The notes under the pieces were generated by a model. The model saw nothing but the letters and a program-made list of their open reading frames with translations, ran no database searches and was not told the origin of the DNA. From Burkholderiaceae bacterium (GTDB taxonomy: Bacteria; Pseudomonadota; Gammaproteobacteria; Burkholderiales; Burkholderiaceae): a DNA stretch of 32,042 nucleotides. Shown here in pieces: positions 16,788-26,560 of this stretch. The stretch covers positions 1 to 32,042 of the forward strand of contig CANFOT010000015.1 of the NCBI GenBank assembly GCA_947448625.1, given 5' to 3'. The position numbers and the translations under genes were made by a program. The number at the start of each line of letters is the position of its first letter. The first letter of the stretch is position 1.

Positions 16788-17858
16788 GTGGATTTAGAGC
16801 AATTCATGACAATGCTAGGTTTGTCTGACTTGCAGTTTGCTTTGGCTGTAATTGGCTTGCTGATTCTTGTTTCAGTAGCGATTCTGAATCTCAAATACGC
16901 TCGTGCACGTCGTAAGGCAAGAGCTGCTGGTCAATTTTCCGCTGAAGATCGATTTGCCCGTGAGCCTTCCTTTGGACAGGGTTTTGCCGAACCCGAAGAG
17001 CGCACAGGACCAGTTTTTGGCGACATCAATTTGCCAGTTGCTGCCGAACCCGAAGTATTTTCGATTGACCCCAGAATCGATTGCGTCATCACACTCCGAT
17101 TTGATCAGGCGATTGGTGGCGCAGAAATTCTAGGGGAGATGAGCGCTTGGGCGGCTGAGCGAGTTTCCGCTGCAGCGCGCTGGATGTGCGAAGGTTTAAA
17201 TGCCGATGTAGATGTCGCCGAGGATTGGGAGGCGTTGCGTGCTGACGCCTCATATTCTGAACTACAGTTAGCCATTCAGTTAGCGAGCCGTCGAGGCGCG
17301 ATTGGGGTTTTGGAGTTGTCAGATTTTTGTTCTAGAGCCCAGGCCCTGGCTGAAACACTTGGTTCACAGATCGACATGCCTAGTGTGAACACCATGCTGG
17401 AAAGCGCTAAAGAATTAGATGCTATGGCGGCTGATAGTGATATTCAGCTGAGTATTAATGTTCTCTTTGACGAGGCATATCCATGGGCTAATTTTGATGC
17501 GCTCCTGCGTCAGCGTGGTTTTAAGTTATCCCGCAATGGCCGTAACTATGAGTACTTTAGCAATAACGCGTTGATTTTCACTAGCGCTGAGCTAGATCCC
17601 AATAAGCCAGTCAAACAAGTCACCTTGTTACTGGAAGTCCCATTGGTTTCTCATGAAGAGCGTGCCTTTGAGCGCATGCTAGGCGAGGGAATTGAGATTG
17701 CGCAATCCGCGCATGGACGACTGGTTGATGACAATGGCATTAATCTGACTGAGGCTGCCGTGATCAGTATTCGTCAGCATTTAGATATTCTCTATGCCAA
17801 TCTTGAGAAGAGCGGCATTCCAGCTGGCTCTTCTACCGCTAGTAGACTCTTTAGCTAA
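16788..17858 (+). CDS. zipA: Cell division protein ZipA homologue
   Basis: A 356-residue inner-membrane protein. It begins with GTG directly after the smc stop codon; GGTGGAG inside the end of smc (16772-16778) is the ribosome site. One N-terminal membrane segment (about 16-35) is followed by a basic cytoplasmic patch (KYARARRKARAAG), a variable linker (about 50-90) and the C-terminal FtsZ-binding domain (about 200-345). ZipA anchors FtsZ rings to the membrane in gammaproteobacteria. Betaproteobacterial versions are diverged, and the call relies heavily on topology and on the smc-zipA-ligA order. The linker lacks the very Pro/Gln-rich character of E. coli ZipA. Confidence 0.8.
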   Translation: MDLEQFMTMLGLSDLQFALAVIGLLILVSVAILNLKYARARRKARAAGQFSAEDRFAREPSFGQGFAEPEERTGPVFGDINLPVAAEPEVFSIDPRIDCVITLRFDQAIGGAEILGEMSAWAAERVSAAARWMCEGLNADVDVAEDWEALRADASYSELQLAIQLASRRGAIGVLELSDFCSRAQALAETLGSQIDMPSVNTMLESAKELDAMAADSDIQLSINVLFDEAYPWANFDALLRQRGFKLSRNGRNYEYFSNNALIFTSAELDPNKPVKQVTLLLEVPLVSHEERAFERMLGEGIEIAQSAHGRLVDDNGINLTEAAVISIRQHLDILYANLEKSGIPAGSSTASRLFS

Positions 17859-19883
<2,025 letters not shown>

Positions 19884-19893
19884 CCCACCCATA

Positions 19894-19921
19894 AATGGCT
19901 GCTTTCGGCCAATAGCGATCC
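19894..19921 (+). repeat. Candidate dispersed intergenic repeat, copy A
   Basis: The segment GGCTGCTTTCGGCCAATAGC (19897-19916), just downstream of ligA, resembles a short element that I recall in intergenic regions of several proteobacteria. A diverged copy (about 15 of 24 positions by hand) lies at 22930. The rest of 19884-20169 contains no gene that I can support, only a TTGACA word at 20039-20044 with no good -10 partner. Confidence 0.35.
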
Positions 19922-20175
19922 GTAGAGCAGAGGATTGAGAAATACCCATCAAGAGCTGTCCTTTAGTAGGGGCAATCAATTAGACATCCCTGTGCTGTTA
20001 AGGCTTCGCTTAAATCGACACTCATCTAGGGTCAGCACTTGACATGTCTTTTAAAACGACAAATTACTAATTTCCCAATGACTATTGAACATCCGCGGGT
20101 TATTCCTCGGGCACAAATACTTAAAAAGTAATATAGTCAAATTTACAAATCCTTAAGTTATGTAATTATTTGCAC

Positions 20176-21198
20176 ATGCATATTGAGATTCGCCCTACGC
20201 TTAATTGTAAGAACCGCACTGGCGGAAAGAGTTCTATAGATCTCGTATGGCTTGCTGAAGTATTGCGATGTATTGGGTGCGGCATATCCTTAGTACAAGC
20301 AATAAAAAATTCTGGGCTTTCTTATCGAGGGGGGTGGGAGAAGCTAAACGAAGCTGAAGAAGCACTCTCTTTAAACTTAGTTATTAGAACAAAGGGACAT
20401 GGCTCAAAGTTGACGCCTTTTGGAGAGTTCTTCATAGGGTTCATTGCTGAAATGCAAACTAAGAATAGCGAAGAAGACAAGGATCGCGAAGCAAAGCTGA
20501 TTAAAGAAATTAAAAAGTTATCAAAACAAGATGCAATGAAGTGGAAGTTTTCATCTAGTAGCGATGCCATTATTCAAAAGGCCGTTACAGATGTGAAGGG
20601 GTTTGATTTAAAGATTGCGGGATCTGGAGAGTCTCTAGATCGTCTTTTAAATAATGAAGCAGACTTGGCCGGGTATCACGTATCAGATCAAATAAGCTCA
20701 AAAGCAATCTATATGCGCCTTAGTAAAAATAACATTCAAATCTTTCCTGTTATGAGGCGAGTACAAGGCTTGATGGTTAAAAAAGGCAATCCCTTAAATA
20801 TTTCTTCTATCCTTGATTTGGTGAATCCAAAGATTCGTTTTATTAATAGGCAAATCGGCTCAGGCACACGATTACTGCTTGATACGCTATTAATTTCCGA
20901 GGAGATTGAGCCTTCAGAAATTAATGGGTATTTGCACGAAGAATTCACCCATTCCGCAGTTGCTAATGCAGTTCTTGCAGGCAAAGCAGATGTAGGTCTG
21001 GGCGTGAAGAGTGTTGCGCTTGAGAGCGACTTGAGTTTTGTTCCAATAAAGGATGAAATATTCTTTGTCGCTATGCACAAAGAAATGTTAGATCAGTCAG
21101 CGTCATCAAAGCTCATAAGAAAGATCCGTAGCTATTCAGATGTGACGCCAGGATATAAAGCAATTAGCATGAATAGACAAATTGAAGGTTGGATGTAA
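20176..21198 (+). CDS. ModE-like regulator with periplasmic-binding-protein-like ligand domain
   Basis: The ATG at 20176 is chosen over an in-frame TTG two codons upstream; the Shine-Dalgarno is poor either way. The protein has 340 residues. The N-terminal part (about 15-95) is a winged helix of the ModE/LysR kind (SYRGGWEKLNEAEEAL ... GHGSKLTPFGEFF). The remainder (about 115-325) resembles the PBP-like ligand-binding domain found in one-component regulators next to molybdate, tungstate or organic-acid genes (for example IGSGTRLLLDTLL and AGKADVGLGVKSVA). No signal peptide is present, so it acts in the cytoplasm. It lies 37 nt upstream of an OFA-type transporter on the same strand, and probably controls it. 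The ligand is unknown; oxalate, formate or molybdate would be the first guesses. Confidence 0.75.
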   Translation: MHIEIRPTLNCKNRTGGKSSIDLVWLAEVLRCIGCGISLVQAIKNSGLSYRGGWEKLNEAEEALSLNLVIRTKGHGSKLTPFGEFFIGFIAEMQTKNSEEDKDREAKLIKEIKKLSKQDAMKWKFSSSSDAIIQKAVTDVKGFDLKIAGSGESLDRLLNNEADLAGYHVSDQISSKAIYMRLSKNNIQIFPVMRRVQGLMVKKGNPLNISSILDLVNPKIRFINRQIGSGTRLLLDTLLISEEIEPSEINGYLHEEFTHSAVANAVLAGKADVGLGVKSVALESDLSFVPIKDEIFFVAMHKEMLDQSASSKLIRKIRSYSDVTPGYKAISMNRQIEGWM

Positions 21199-21235
21199 AC
21201 GTAGTTAAAAAGAAGTAAAACAATAAGGAGGCAGC

Positions 21236-22873
21236 ATGTTTCATTTATTAGATAAAGAAAGAACCATTGCGGGTCCAGGATTTAATCGCTGGCTCGTACC
21301 ACCGGCGGCACTAGCTATTCACCTATGTATTGGTATGGCTTATGGCTTCTCAGTATTCTGGTTGCCATTATCAAAAGCCTTGGGTGTATCTCAAGGTGGT
21401 GCCGAGGCAATTAAATGCGCGGCTGATGTTGGCTTCTTTGCTCAACTATTCACAACAACCTGCGACTGGCAAATATCCACTCTCGGATGGATGTACACCA
21501 TGTTCTTCGTATTGCTCGGTTCTTCTGCTGCTCTTTGGGGTGGATGGTTAGAGCGCGCTGGCCCACGTAAAGCGGGTGTAGTCGCTGCATTCTGTTGGTG
21601 TGGTGGCATGCTGTTCTCAGCATTGGGTGTTTACCTTCACCAATTCTGGATGATGATCCTTGGCTCAGGCGTGATTGGTGGCATTGGCTTGGGCCTTGGC
21701 TATATCTCTCCTGTGTCTACTCTGATTAAATGGTTCCCAGATCGCCGCGGTATGGCAACAGGTATGGCGATTATGGGCTTTGGTGGTGGCGCAATGATTG
21801 GCTCACCATTAGCCGCAAATCTCATGAAATACTTTGCTACCCCAACTAGTGTTGGTGTTGCACAAACCTTTGTTGTGATGGCTTTGGGCTATTTTGTTTA
21901 CATGATGGCTGGTGCATTTGGCTATCGCATTCCAGCAAGTGACTGGAAGCCAGCTGGATGGACTCCACCCGCAAACCAATCTAACAATGCCATGATCACT
22001 ACACGCAGTGTGAACGTGAAAAAAGTATGGGGTATTCCACAGTTCTGGTTGGTGTGGATGGTTCTCTGTATGAACGTGTCTGCTGGTATTGGTGTTATTG
22101 GCATGGCTTCTCCAATGTTGCAAGAGGTATTTGCTGGTAGTTTGATTGGCGTTCAGCAAACGTTTACGGAGTTAGATAAGACTCAGCTGACTGCCATTGC
22201 AGGCGTAGCTGCTGGCTTTACAGCGCTGCTAAGCCTCTTTAACATCGGTGGTCGCTTCTTCTGGGCAAGCTTATCTGATAAGTTGGGCCGCAAGATGACA
22301 TACATCGTCTTCTTCGTATTGGGCGGTGCTTTGTATTTCAGCATTCCAAGTAGCGCAGCAGCTGGCAATTTGCACTTATTCGTTGGTGCCTTCTGCATCA
22401 TCTTAAGCATGTACGGTGGTGGCTTTGCAACTGTCCCAGCTTACCTTGCAGATTTGTTTGGCACTCAAATGGTGGGTGCGATTCATGGTCGCTTGCTAAC
22501 TGCTTGGGCTACAGCAGGTATTCTTGGTCCAGTGGTTGTTAACTATATGCGCGACTATCAGTTAAGCTTAGGTCTACCACGTGCACAGGTTTACAACCAA
22601 ACCATGTATATCTTGGTGGGCATGCTTGCCATCGGCTTGATTTGTAACTTAATGGTTCGACCAGTAGCTGATAAGTGGTTTATGACTGATGCAGAGCTGG
22701 CTGAAGAGAAGAAGCTTGCTCATGAGAAGGCATTAAGTGCCGTTGTTAAGGGTGAGGCAGGGCATGAACATACCTCTTCCGCAGCTGTTTACTTGGCTTG
22801 GGCAGCTGTTGGGGTTCCGCTTGCTTGGGGTGTTTATAAAACTTTCTTAAGTGCATTGAAGTTGCTTGGTTAG
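21236..22873 (+). CDS. OFA-family MFS transporter (oxalate/formate antiporter-like)
   Basis: A 545-residue inner-membrane carrier. A strong AAGGAGG lies before the ATG. Twelve membrane segments are recognisable; LAIHLCIGMAYGFSVFWLPL (about 23-42) resembles the OFA-family signature in the first helix, and SDKLGRKMTYIVF is the MFS loop motif between the halves. An insertion with two cysteines (about 55-80) between helices 1 and 2, and a 40-residue helical tail ending in an extra hydrophobic segment, make it longer than OxlT (about 420). Known members exchange oxalate/formate or other small carboxylates. No oxalyl-CoA decarboxylase or formyl-CoA transferase is present nearby, so the substrate is open. 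Confidence 0.85.
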   Translation: MFHLLDKERTIAGPGFNRWLVPPAALAIHLCIGMAYGFSVFWLPLSKALGVSQGGAEAIKCAADVGFFAQLFTTTCDWQISTLGWMYTMFFVLLGSSAALWGGWLERAGPRKAGVVAAFCWCGGMLFSALGVYLHQFWMMILGSGVIGGIGLGLGYISPVSTLIKWFPDRRGMATGMAIMGFGGGAMIGSPLAANLMKYFATPTSVGVAQTFVVMALGYFVYMMAGAFGYRIPASDWKPAGWTPPANQSNNAMITTRSVNVKKVWGIPQFWLVWMVLCMNVSAGIGVIGMASPMLQEVFAGSLIGVQQTFTELDKTQLTAIAGVAAGFTALLSLFNIGGRFFWASLSDKLGRKMTYIVFFVLGGALYFSIPSSAAAGNLHLFVGAFCIILSMYGGGFATVPAYLADLFGTQMVGAIHGRLLTAWATAGILGPVVVNYMRDYQLSLGLPRAQVYNQTMYILVGMLAIGLICNLMVRPVADKWFMTDAELAEEKKLAHEKALSAVVKGEAGHEHTSSAAVYLAWAAVGVPLAWGVYKTFLSALKLLG

Positions 22874-22893
22874 GCAGGTCCACGTAACTATAG

Positions 22894-22915
22894 CCACCCT
22901 TCGGGGTGGTTTTTT
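22894..22915 (+). terminator. Rho-independent terminator after the OFA transporter
   Basis: A 6-bp stem CCACCC / GGGTGG (22894-22899, 22904-22909) with a stable TTCG tetraloop is followed by TTTTTT (22910-22915), 20 nt after the transporter stop. Confidence 0.92.
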
Positions 22916-22929
22916 GTTGCCTGTGAGGA

Positions 22930-22975
22930 GCGGCTTTGGGTCGGTAGCTGCCTAACTCTAGAAACTGGCCCAAAG
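22930..22975 (+). repeat. Candidate dispersed intergenic repeat, copy B, with inverted repeat
   Basis: GCGGCTTTGGGTCGGTAGCT (from 22930) resembles copy A downstream of ligA. Within it, CTTTGGG (22934-22940) and CCCAAAG (22969-22975) form a perfect 7-bp dyad. It lies between the transporter terminator and the convergent LysR gene. Confidence 0.35.
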
Positions 22976-23017
22976 TCTCAAATCGGCCAGAAGTAGTCGC
23001 TAGAGAGGAGGATTTAC

Positions 23018-23989
23018 TTATGAATTTGTAGATTCTCGTAGCGCTTGAATGAAGTCAGTGGTAGCGGGAGTCAAGGGTCGTCCAAGCACCGATATGATTC
23101 CTACCGGTCCTGATAGCGTTGGTGGTTTTACAGGGAGTATTTCAAGCTCTCTTAGGCTGGCGTAATGTTTGGCCAACTTGCCAGGCATAACTGCCAACAT
23201 ATCACTTTCTTGTATTAGTAGCATATTTGTGAGTGCTGACATGGACTCAACAATGGACTGGGGTGGATTCACTCCACTGTTTCTAAAGGCTTCATCTAAG
23301 CGTTTTCGATAGATTGAATCTGGTGTTGGGAGAACCCACTCTTCTTTTGCGAGGGTAGAAAATTTAATGTACTTGCGTTTAGTGAGGCGATGATTTTTTT
23401 TGGCGACGATACACATCGGCTCTTCATAAAGAGCTTCGAATTTTAAGCCTTCACCTGCAATATCGTTGGATGTGCGACCTACTAGTAAGTCGAGTTCTCC
23501 GCGCCAAAGGGATGGCAGTAAAGTCGATGTCGTACCCTCTCGAACGAGTAGGACGTGGTTAGGGTGGCTCTTTTTAAACCGGAGAATTGCTCTAGGCACT
23601 AGCATCGGGGCTGCAACCTGTAATGTCCCAATTGCAGTCCTTCCTGTTGCCCCAGCTGAAATTGCATTAATCTCATCCCGTGCATGATCAAGGGTGGTTA
23701 AGATCATGCGGCAATGTTTGATTAGGCTTTGGCCATATCCATTTGGCGAGACACCTCGAGGGTTTCGTTCAAATAAATCAATTTTTAAGAGACGCTCTAA
23801 ATCACTCAATAAGCGTGTAGCTGCGGGTTGCGTCATCCCCACATGCGAGGCTGCTTTATGCATATTGCGGTGATCATCTAGGGCCACCAAAAGCAAAATT
23901 TGCCGCATTTTGAGGCGCGTCCGCAGATACCAGTCTGGCAAAGCGATGCTGCTTTTGGTGGGGGTTGCAATAGATTTTTTGACTGCCAT
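23018..23989 (-). CDS. LysR-type transcriptional regulator
   Basis: A 323-residue regulator. A 25-residue basic N-terminal extension comes before the winged helix-turn-helix (about 27-88, HKAASHVGMTQPAATRLLSD), followed by the linker helix and a two-lobed effector-binding domain (about 115-320; AIGTLQVAAPMLVPRAI, LLVGRTSND). Within the LysR family it looks closest to the GbpR subgroup. It is divergent from the propeller-Bug-NIPSNAP-hydrolase operon with 115 nt between starts, the typical layout for a LysR protein controlling the opposite operon in response to a pathway compound. The effector cannot be inferred. Confidence 0.92.
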   Translation of the reverse strand: MAVKKSIATPTKSSIALPDWYLRTRLKMRQILLLVALDDHRNMHKAASHVGMTQPAATRLLSDLERLLKIDLFERNPRGVSPNGYGQSLIKHCRMILTTLDHARDEINAISAGATGRTAIGTLQVAAPMLVPRAILRFKKSHPNHVLLVREGTTSTLLPSLWRGELDLLVGRTSNDIAGEGLKFEALYEEPMCIVAKKNHRLTKRKYIKFSTLAKEEWVLPTPDSIYRKRLDEAFRNSGVNPPQSIVESMSALTNMLLIQESDMLAVMPGKLAKHYASLRELEILPVKPPTLSGPVGIISVLGRPLTPATTDFIQALRESTNS

Positions 23990-24018
23990 GGAGAAAGTGA
24001 TGCAAAAAGTGGTATCAG

Positions 24019-24057
24019 TAGGGCTATTAATTGTATTGGTAATCTCCAGAAGCCCTA
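24019..24057. promoter_or_regulatory. Inverted repeat, possible LysR operator
   Basis: TAGGGCT (24019-24025) and AGCCCTA (24051-24057) are perfect reverse complements separated by 25 nt. They lie in the divergent region, overlapping the probable promoter of the propeller-protein operon. An inner ATTA-N10-TAAT dyad (24026-24043) is also present, the kind of partial symmetry that LysR proteins bind. Confidence 0.4.
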
Positions 24058-24065
24058 TTTAGAAT
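24036..24065 (+). promoter_or_regulatory. Probable promoter of the propeller-protein operon
   Basis: TTGGTA (24036-24041), an 18-nt spacer and TAGAAT (24060-24065) match sigma-70 boxes at 4/6 and 5/6 positions. About 33 nt of leader would remain before the ATG at 24105, including the AGGGGG ribosome site (24095-24100). Confidence 0.5.
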
Positions 24066-24104
24066 AGCTTAATTAACGAAATTTGCATATTTTCAGGGGG
24101 TTGT

Positions 24105-25220
24105 ATGGGGCAAGGCATCGGAATCAAAGAGGTTTCCTACGTAGATTGCCAAGGCGGCGGCCAAGTAGTTGTGCAAAATAATGTTGCTTATGTTGGAAAC
24201 ATGAGTAATCCAGACGGCACGACTATTGTGGATGTAAAGGATCCTAAGAACCCTAAAATTGTTTCCCATTTGGGAATGCTCCCGGGAACTCACTCGCATA
24301 AAGTACGCGTTAAGGGCGACTTAATGTTGATCAATCGTGAGGGCTTAAGGGGGCAAATGGCCCCTGAGGGTTTTAAGGGTGGACTTGGAATCTACGATAT
24401 CTCCAAGCCGTTAGAGCCCAAGTTGATTACCGAGTGGCAAACAGAGGGTAGGGGTGTTCACCGATTTGATTTTGATGGGGAGTTTGCATATATTTCTTCA
24501 ACTGAAAGAGGGTATGTCGGCCACATCATGAAGATTATTGACCTTCGAAATCCCTCAAAGCCAGAGGAAGTTGGACGCTGGTGGATGCCGGGACAGTGGA
24601 CTGATGGTGGTGAAGAGAAAACATGGGAAGGCGCCGATCATCGTTGCCATCATCCTTTGAGGGTGGGCAATCGACTCTATACCAGTTACTGGTATGGCGG
24701 AACTGTCATTCTGGATATCGAGGATATGGCACGGCCAAAGGTGGTTTCAAAATTACGTTGGCAGCCTACTTATCCGTGGCCAACACACACCGCCTTAAAG
24801 GTGCCATTTAAAGTGTATGGCAGAGATTTAATGATTGTGGCGGATGAAGATGTATTTCGTAGCGATGATAATCCGCCGGCGTTTTTATGGATGGTTGACA
24901 TTAATGATGAAACACAACCAGTTCCCTTCGCCAGCTTTCAAGTGGAAGGGGAGGATGGAACTCATCGTCCAATCTACACAGGCTGTCATCAACCCTGCGA
25001 AATTATTACGGGCACAGAGTTGCCGGTAGCTTGGTTTGCTCATGGATTAAGAATTTTGGATTATTCCAATCCCCATTCCATTCGTGAGGTTGCTTCTTAT
25101 ATGCCAACCCCGACTGGTCATCTACCAAGACCGCAAAGTAATGATGTGACGGTAGATGATCGAGGTTTGATGTATTTACTAGATCGAGTACGTGGCTTGA
25201 ATATTCTGGAGCGTGAATGA
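24105..25220 (+). CDS. LVIVD-repeat beta-propeller protein, probable metalloenzyme
   Basis: A 371-residue protein with no signal peptide. It consists of repeated blades, each ending in a strand like TTIVDVKDPKNPKIV, GLGIYDISKPLEPKLI, MKIIDLRNPSKPEEVG, VILDIEDMARPKVVS or LRILDYSNPHSIREVA: the LVIVD repeat. A histidine opens the inner strand of five successive blades (His65, His119, His183, His228, His295), and the last blade has Asn346-Asp347. This ring of histidines recalls propeller enzymes that hold a metal on the axis, such as carotenoid oxygenases and the SBP56/methanethiol oxidase family. That makes an enzymatic rather than scaffold role plausible. It heads a four-gene operon and its stop overlaps the next start. 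The reaction is unknown. Confidence 0.75.
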   Translation: MGQGIGIKEVSYVDCQGGGQVVVQNNVAYVGNMSNPDGTTIVDVKDPKNPKIVSHLGMLPGTHSHKVRVKGDLMLINREGLRGQMAPEGFKGGLGIYDISKPLEPKLITEWQTEGRGVHRFDFDGEFAYISSTERGYVGHIMKIIDLRNPSKPEEVGRWWMPGQWTDGGEEKTWEGADHRCHHPLRVGNRLYTSYWYGGTVILDIEDMARPKVVSKLRWQPTYPWPTHTALKVPFKVYGRDLMIVADEDVFRSDDNPPAFLWMVDINDETQPVPFASFQVEGEDGTHRPIYTGCHQPCEIITGTELPVAWFAHGLRILDYSNPHSIREVASYMPTPTGHLPRPQSNDVTVDDRGLMYLLDRVRGLNILERE

Positions 25221-26197
25221 TGAAAATTAACAAGTGTCTGCTGACATTAGTATTTTTCAGCGGCCCATTATTTTTAAGCTTTCAGGCCTATGCTCAGTCT
25301 GGCTCATATCCAAATAAACCGATTAAATTTATTGTAGGCTTTGCTGCTGGAAGTGCTACTGATACTGCAGCCCGAATTATTGCCGAGCGCTTAAGGCCTC
25401 AATTGGGTCAGCAGATATTGGTTGAAAATCGTCCAGGCGCAGCTAGCGCTATCGCTACTGAATTGGTTGCCAATTCACCCAATGATGGCTATACCCTTTT
25501 GTTTAGCTCCTCTTCTGCCGCAGTAAATGCAGCCGCCCATAACAATGCAAGTTCACAGGCTTATAAAAGTCTATTGCCGATTGCATTGGTGGCCAGCATC
25601 CCAAATATTTTGGTCGTTAATTCGAATTTAGGCGTTAAGTCAGTGCGGGACTTAGTTACGTTAGCCAAGTCAAGACCTGGTGAAATTTCATACGCCTCAT
25701 CTGGTGCTGGTAGCTCTCCGCATATGTCAGCAGAATTATTTGAGTCTCGTACGGGGGTTCAACTGCAGCATGTTCCTTACAAGGGAAGCTCTCAGGCGAT
25801 GAATGAGGTCTTATCTGGGCTAGTTCCTGTTATGTTTTCACCCGCATCAACTGTTTTGCCACATATTAATAGTGGAAAATTAATACCTTTGGCCACAACT
25901 AGTAACAAAAGAACCCCATTGATAGCGCTGCCAACACTCGAGGAGGCTGGCGTACCCGATTTCAATGTTTCTTTATGGTTTGGTATTTTTGCACCCAAAG
26001 GAACTGATCCTCAAATCATAAATAAATTATCTGGAGCGATTGGTGGCGCCTTGGAGGATTCTGAGACAAAAAAATTATTAGCTGCTCAAACTATGGATAT
26101 TGTTAGAGCTGACCCAGCTCAATTCAAGGTATTCATTAATAGCGAGATTGCTAAGTGGAGCGGCTTGATTAAATCAAACAAAATTGAACTAAATTAA
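25217..26197 (+). CDS. Bug/TctC-family periplasmic solute-binding protein
   Basis: A 326-residue secreted receptor. The signal peptide ends at about residue 26 (FLSFQAYAQ). The mature protein shows Bug signatures: YPNKPIKFIVGFAAGSATDT at the start, VENRPGAAS, YKGSSQAMNEVLSG and the APKGTDPQIINKLSGA segment. Bug proteins bind carboxylates and other small organic acids for tripartite tricarboxylate transporters or for signalling. No TctA/TctB membrane genes are nearby, so it is an orphan receptor, which is common in Burkholderiales. The ATG at 25217 overlaps the previous stop as ATGA; a second ATG follows directly. The ligand is probably the substrate of the neighbouring enzymes. Confidence 0.92.
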   Translation: MMKINKCLLTLVFFSGPLFLSFQAYAQSGSYPNKPIKFIVGFAAGSATDTAARIIAERLRPQLGQQILVENRPGAASAIATELVANSPNDGYTLLFSSSSAAVNAAAHNNASSQAYKSLLPIALVASIPNILVVNSNLGVKSVRDLVTLAKSRPGEISYASSGAGSSPHMSAELFESRTGVQLQHVPYKGSSQAMNEVLSGLVPVMFSPASTVLPHINSGKLIPLATTSNKRTPLIALPTLEEAGVPDFNVSLWFGIFAPKGTDPQIINKLSGAIGGALEDSETKKLLAAQTMDIVRADPAQFKVFINSEIAKWSGLIKSNKIELN

Positions 26198-26236
26198 AAA
26201 TTTAGTAGTTTCTCAATATTCATAGAAAGACACGAA

Positions 26237-26560
26237 ATGATTTACGAGTTAAAAACTTATAAGGCAACCGATGGGAATATCGCCGCGCTAAAAAAACGTT
26301 TTGCAGAAAAGACCATGCCTATTTTTAGTAGACTAGGTATTGAGGTTACTCACTGCTGGGACAATCTAGAGGATCCAAACACTTTTAATTATTTGGTACG
26401 TTTTTCAAGTAAAGAGGCGGAGAAGATCGCATGGGATGCCTTTGCAAAAGATGAGGAGTGGAAAGTGGTTAAGGCTGAGAGTGAAAAAGCTTCAGGTCCA
26501 CTGCTAGCCTCCCAAAGTACGTTATATCTTTCATCAACTGACTTTTCTCCAAATGCCTAA
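26237..26560 (+). CDS. NIPSNAP-family protein
   Basis: A 107-residue single-domain protein with the NIPSNAP pattern: MIYELKTYKATDGNIAAL at the start, a helix with FAEKTMPIFSRLGIEV, then CWDNLEDPNTFNYLVRF and a second helix ending in EWKVV. This is the dimeric alpha/beta-barrel (ferredoxin-like) fold. Bacterial members often sit in catabolic operons, and their biochemical role is unclear. It starts 39 nt after the Bug gene and overlaps the hydrolase start by 8 nt. Confidence 0.87.
   Translation: MIYELKTYKATDGNIAALKKRFAEKTMPIFSRLGIEVTHCWDNLEDPNTFNYLVRFSSKEAEKIAWDAFAKDEEWKVVKAESEKASGPLLASQSTLYLSSTDFSPNA

Noticed and set aside
21809..22159. 116-codon antisense frame in the OFA transporter
   Set aside because: It is His/Asn/Thr-rich shadow text opposite membrane helices, with no ribosome site.
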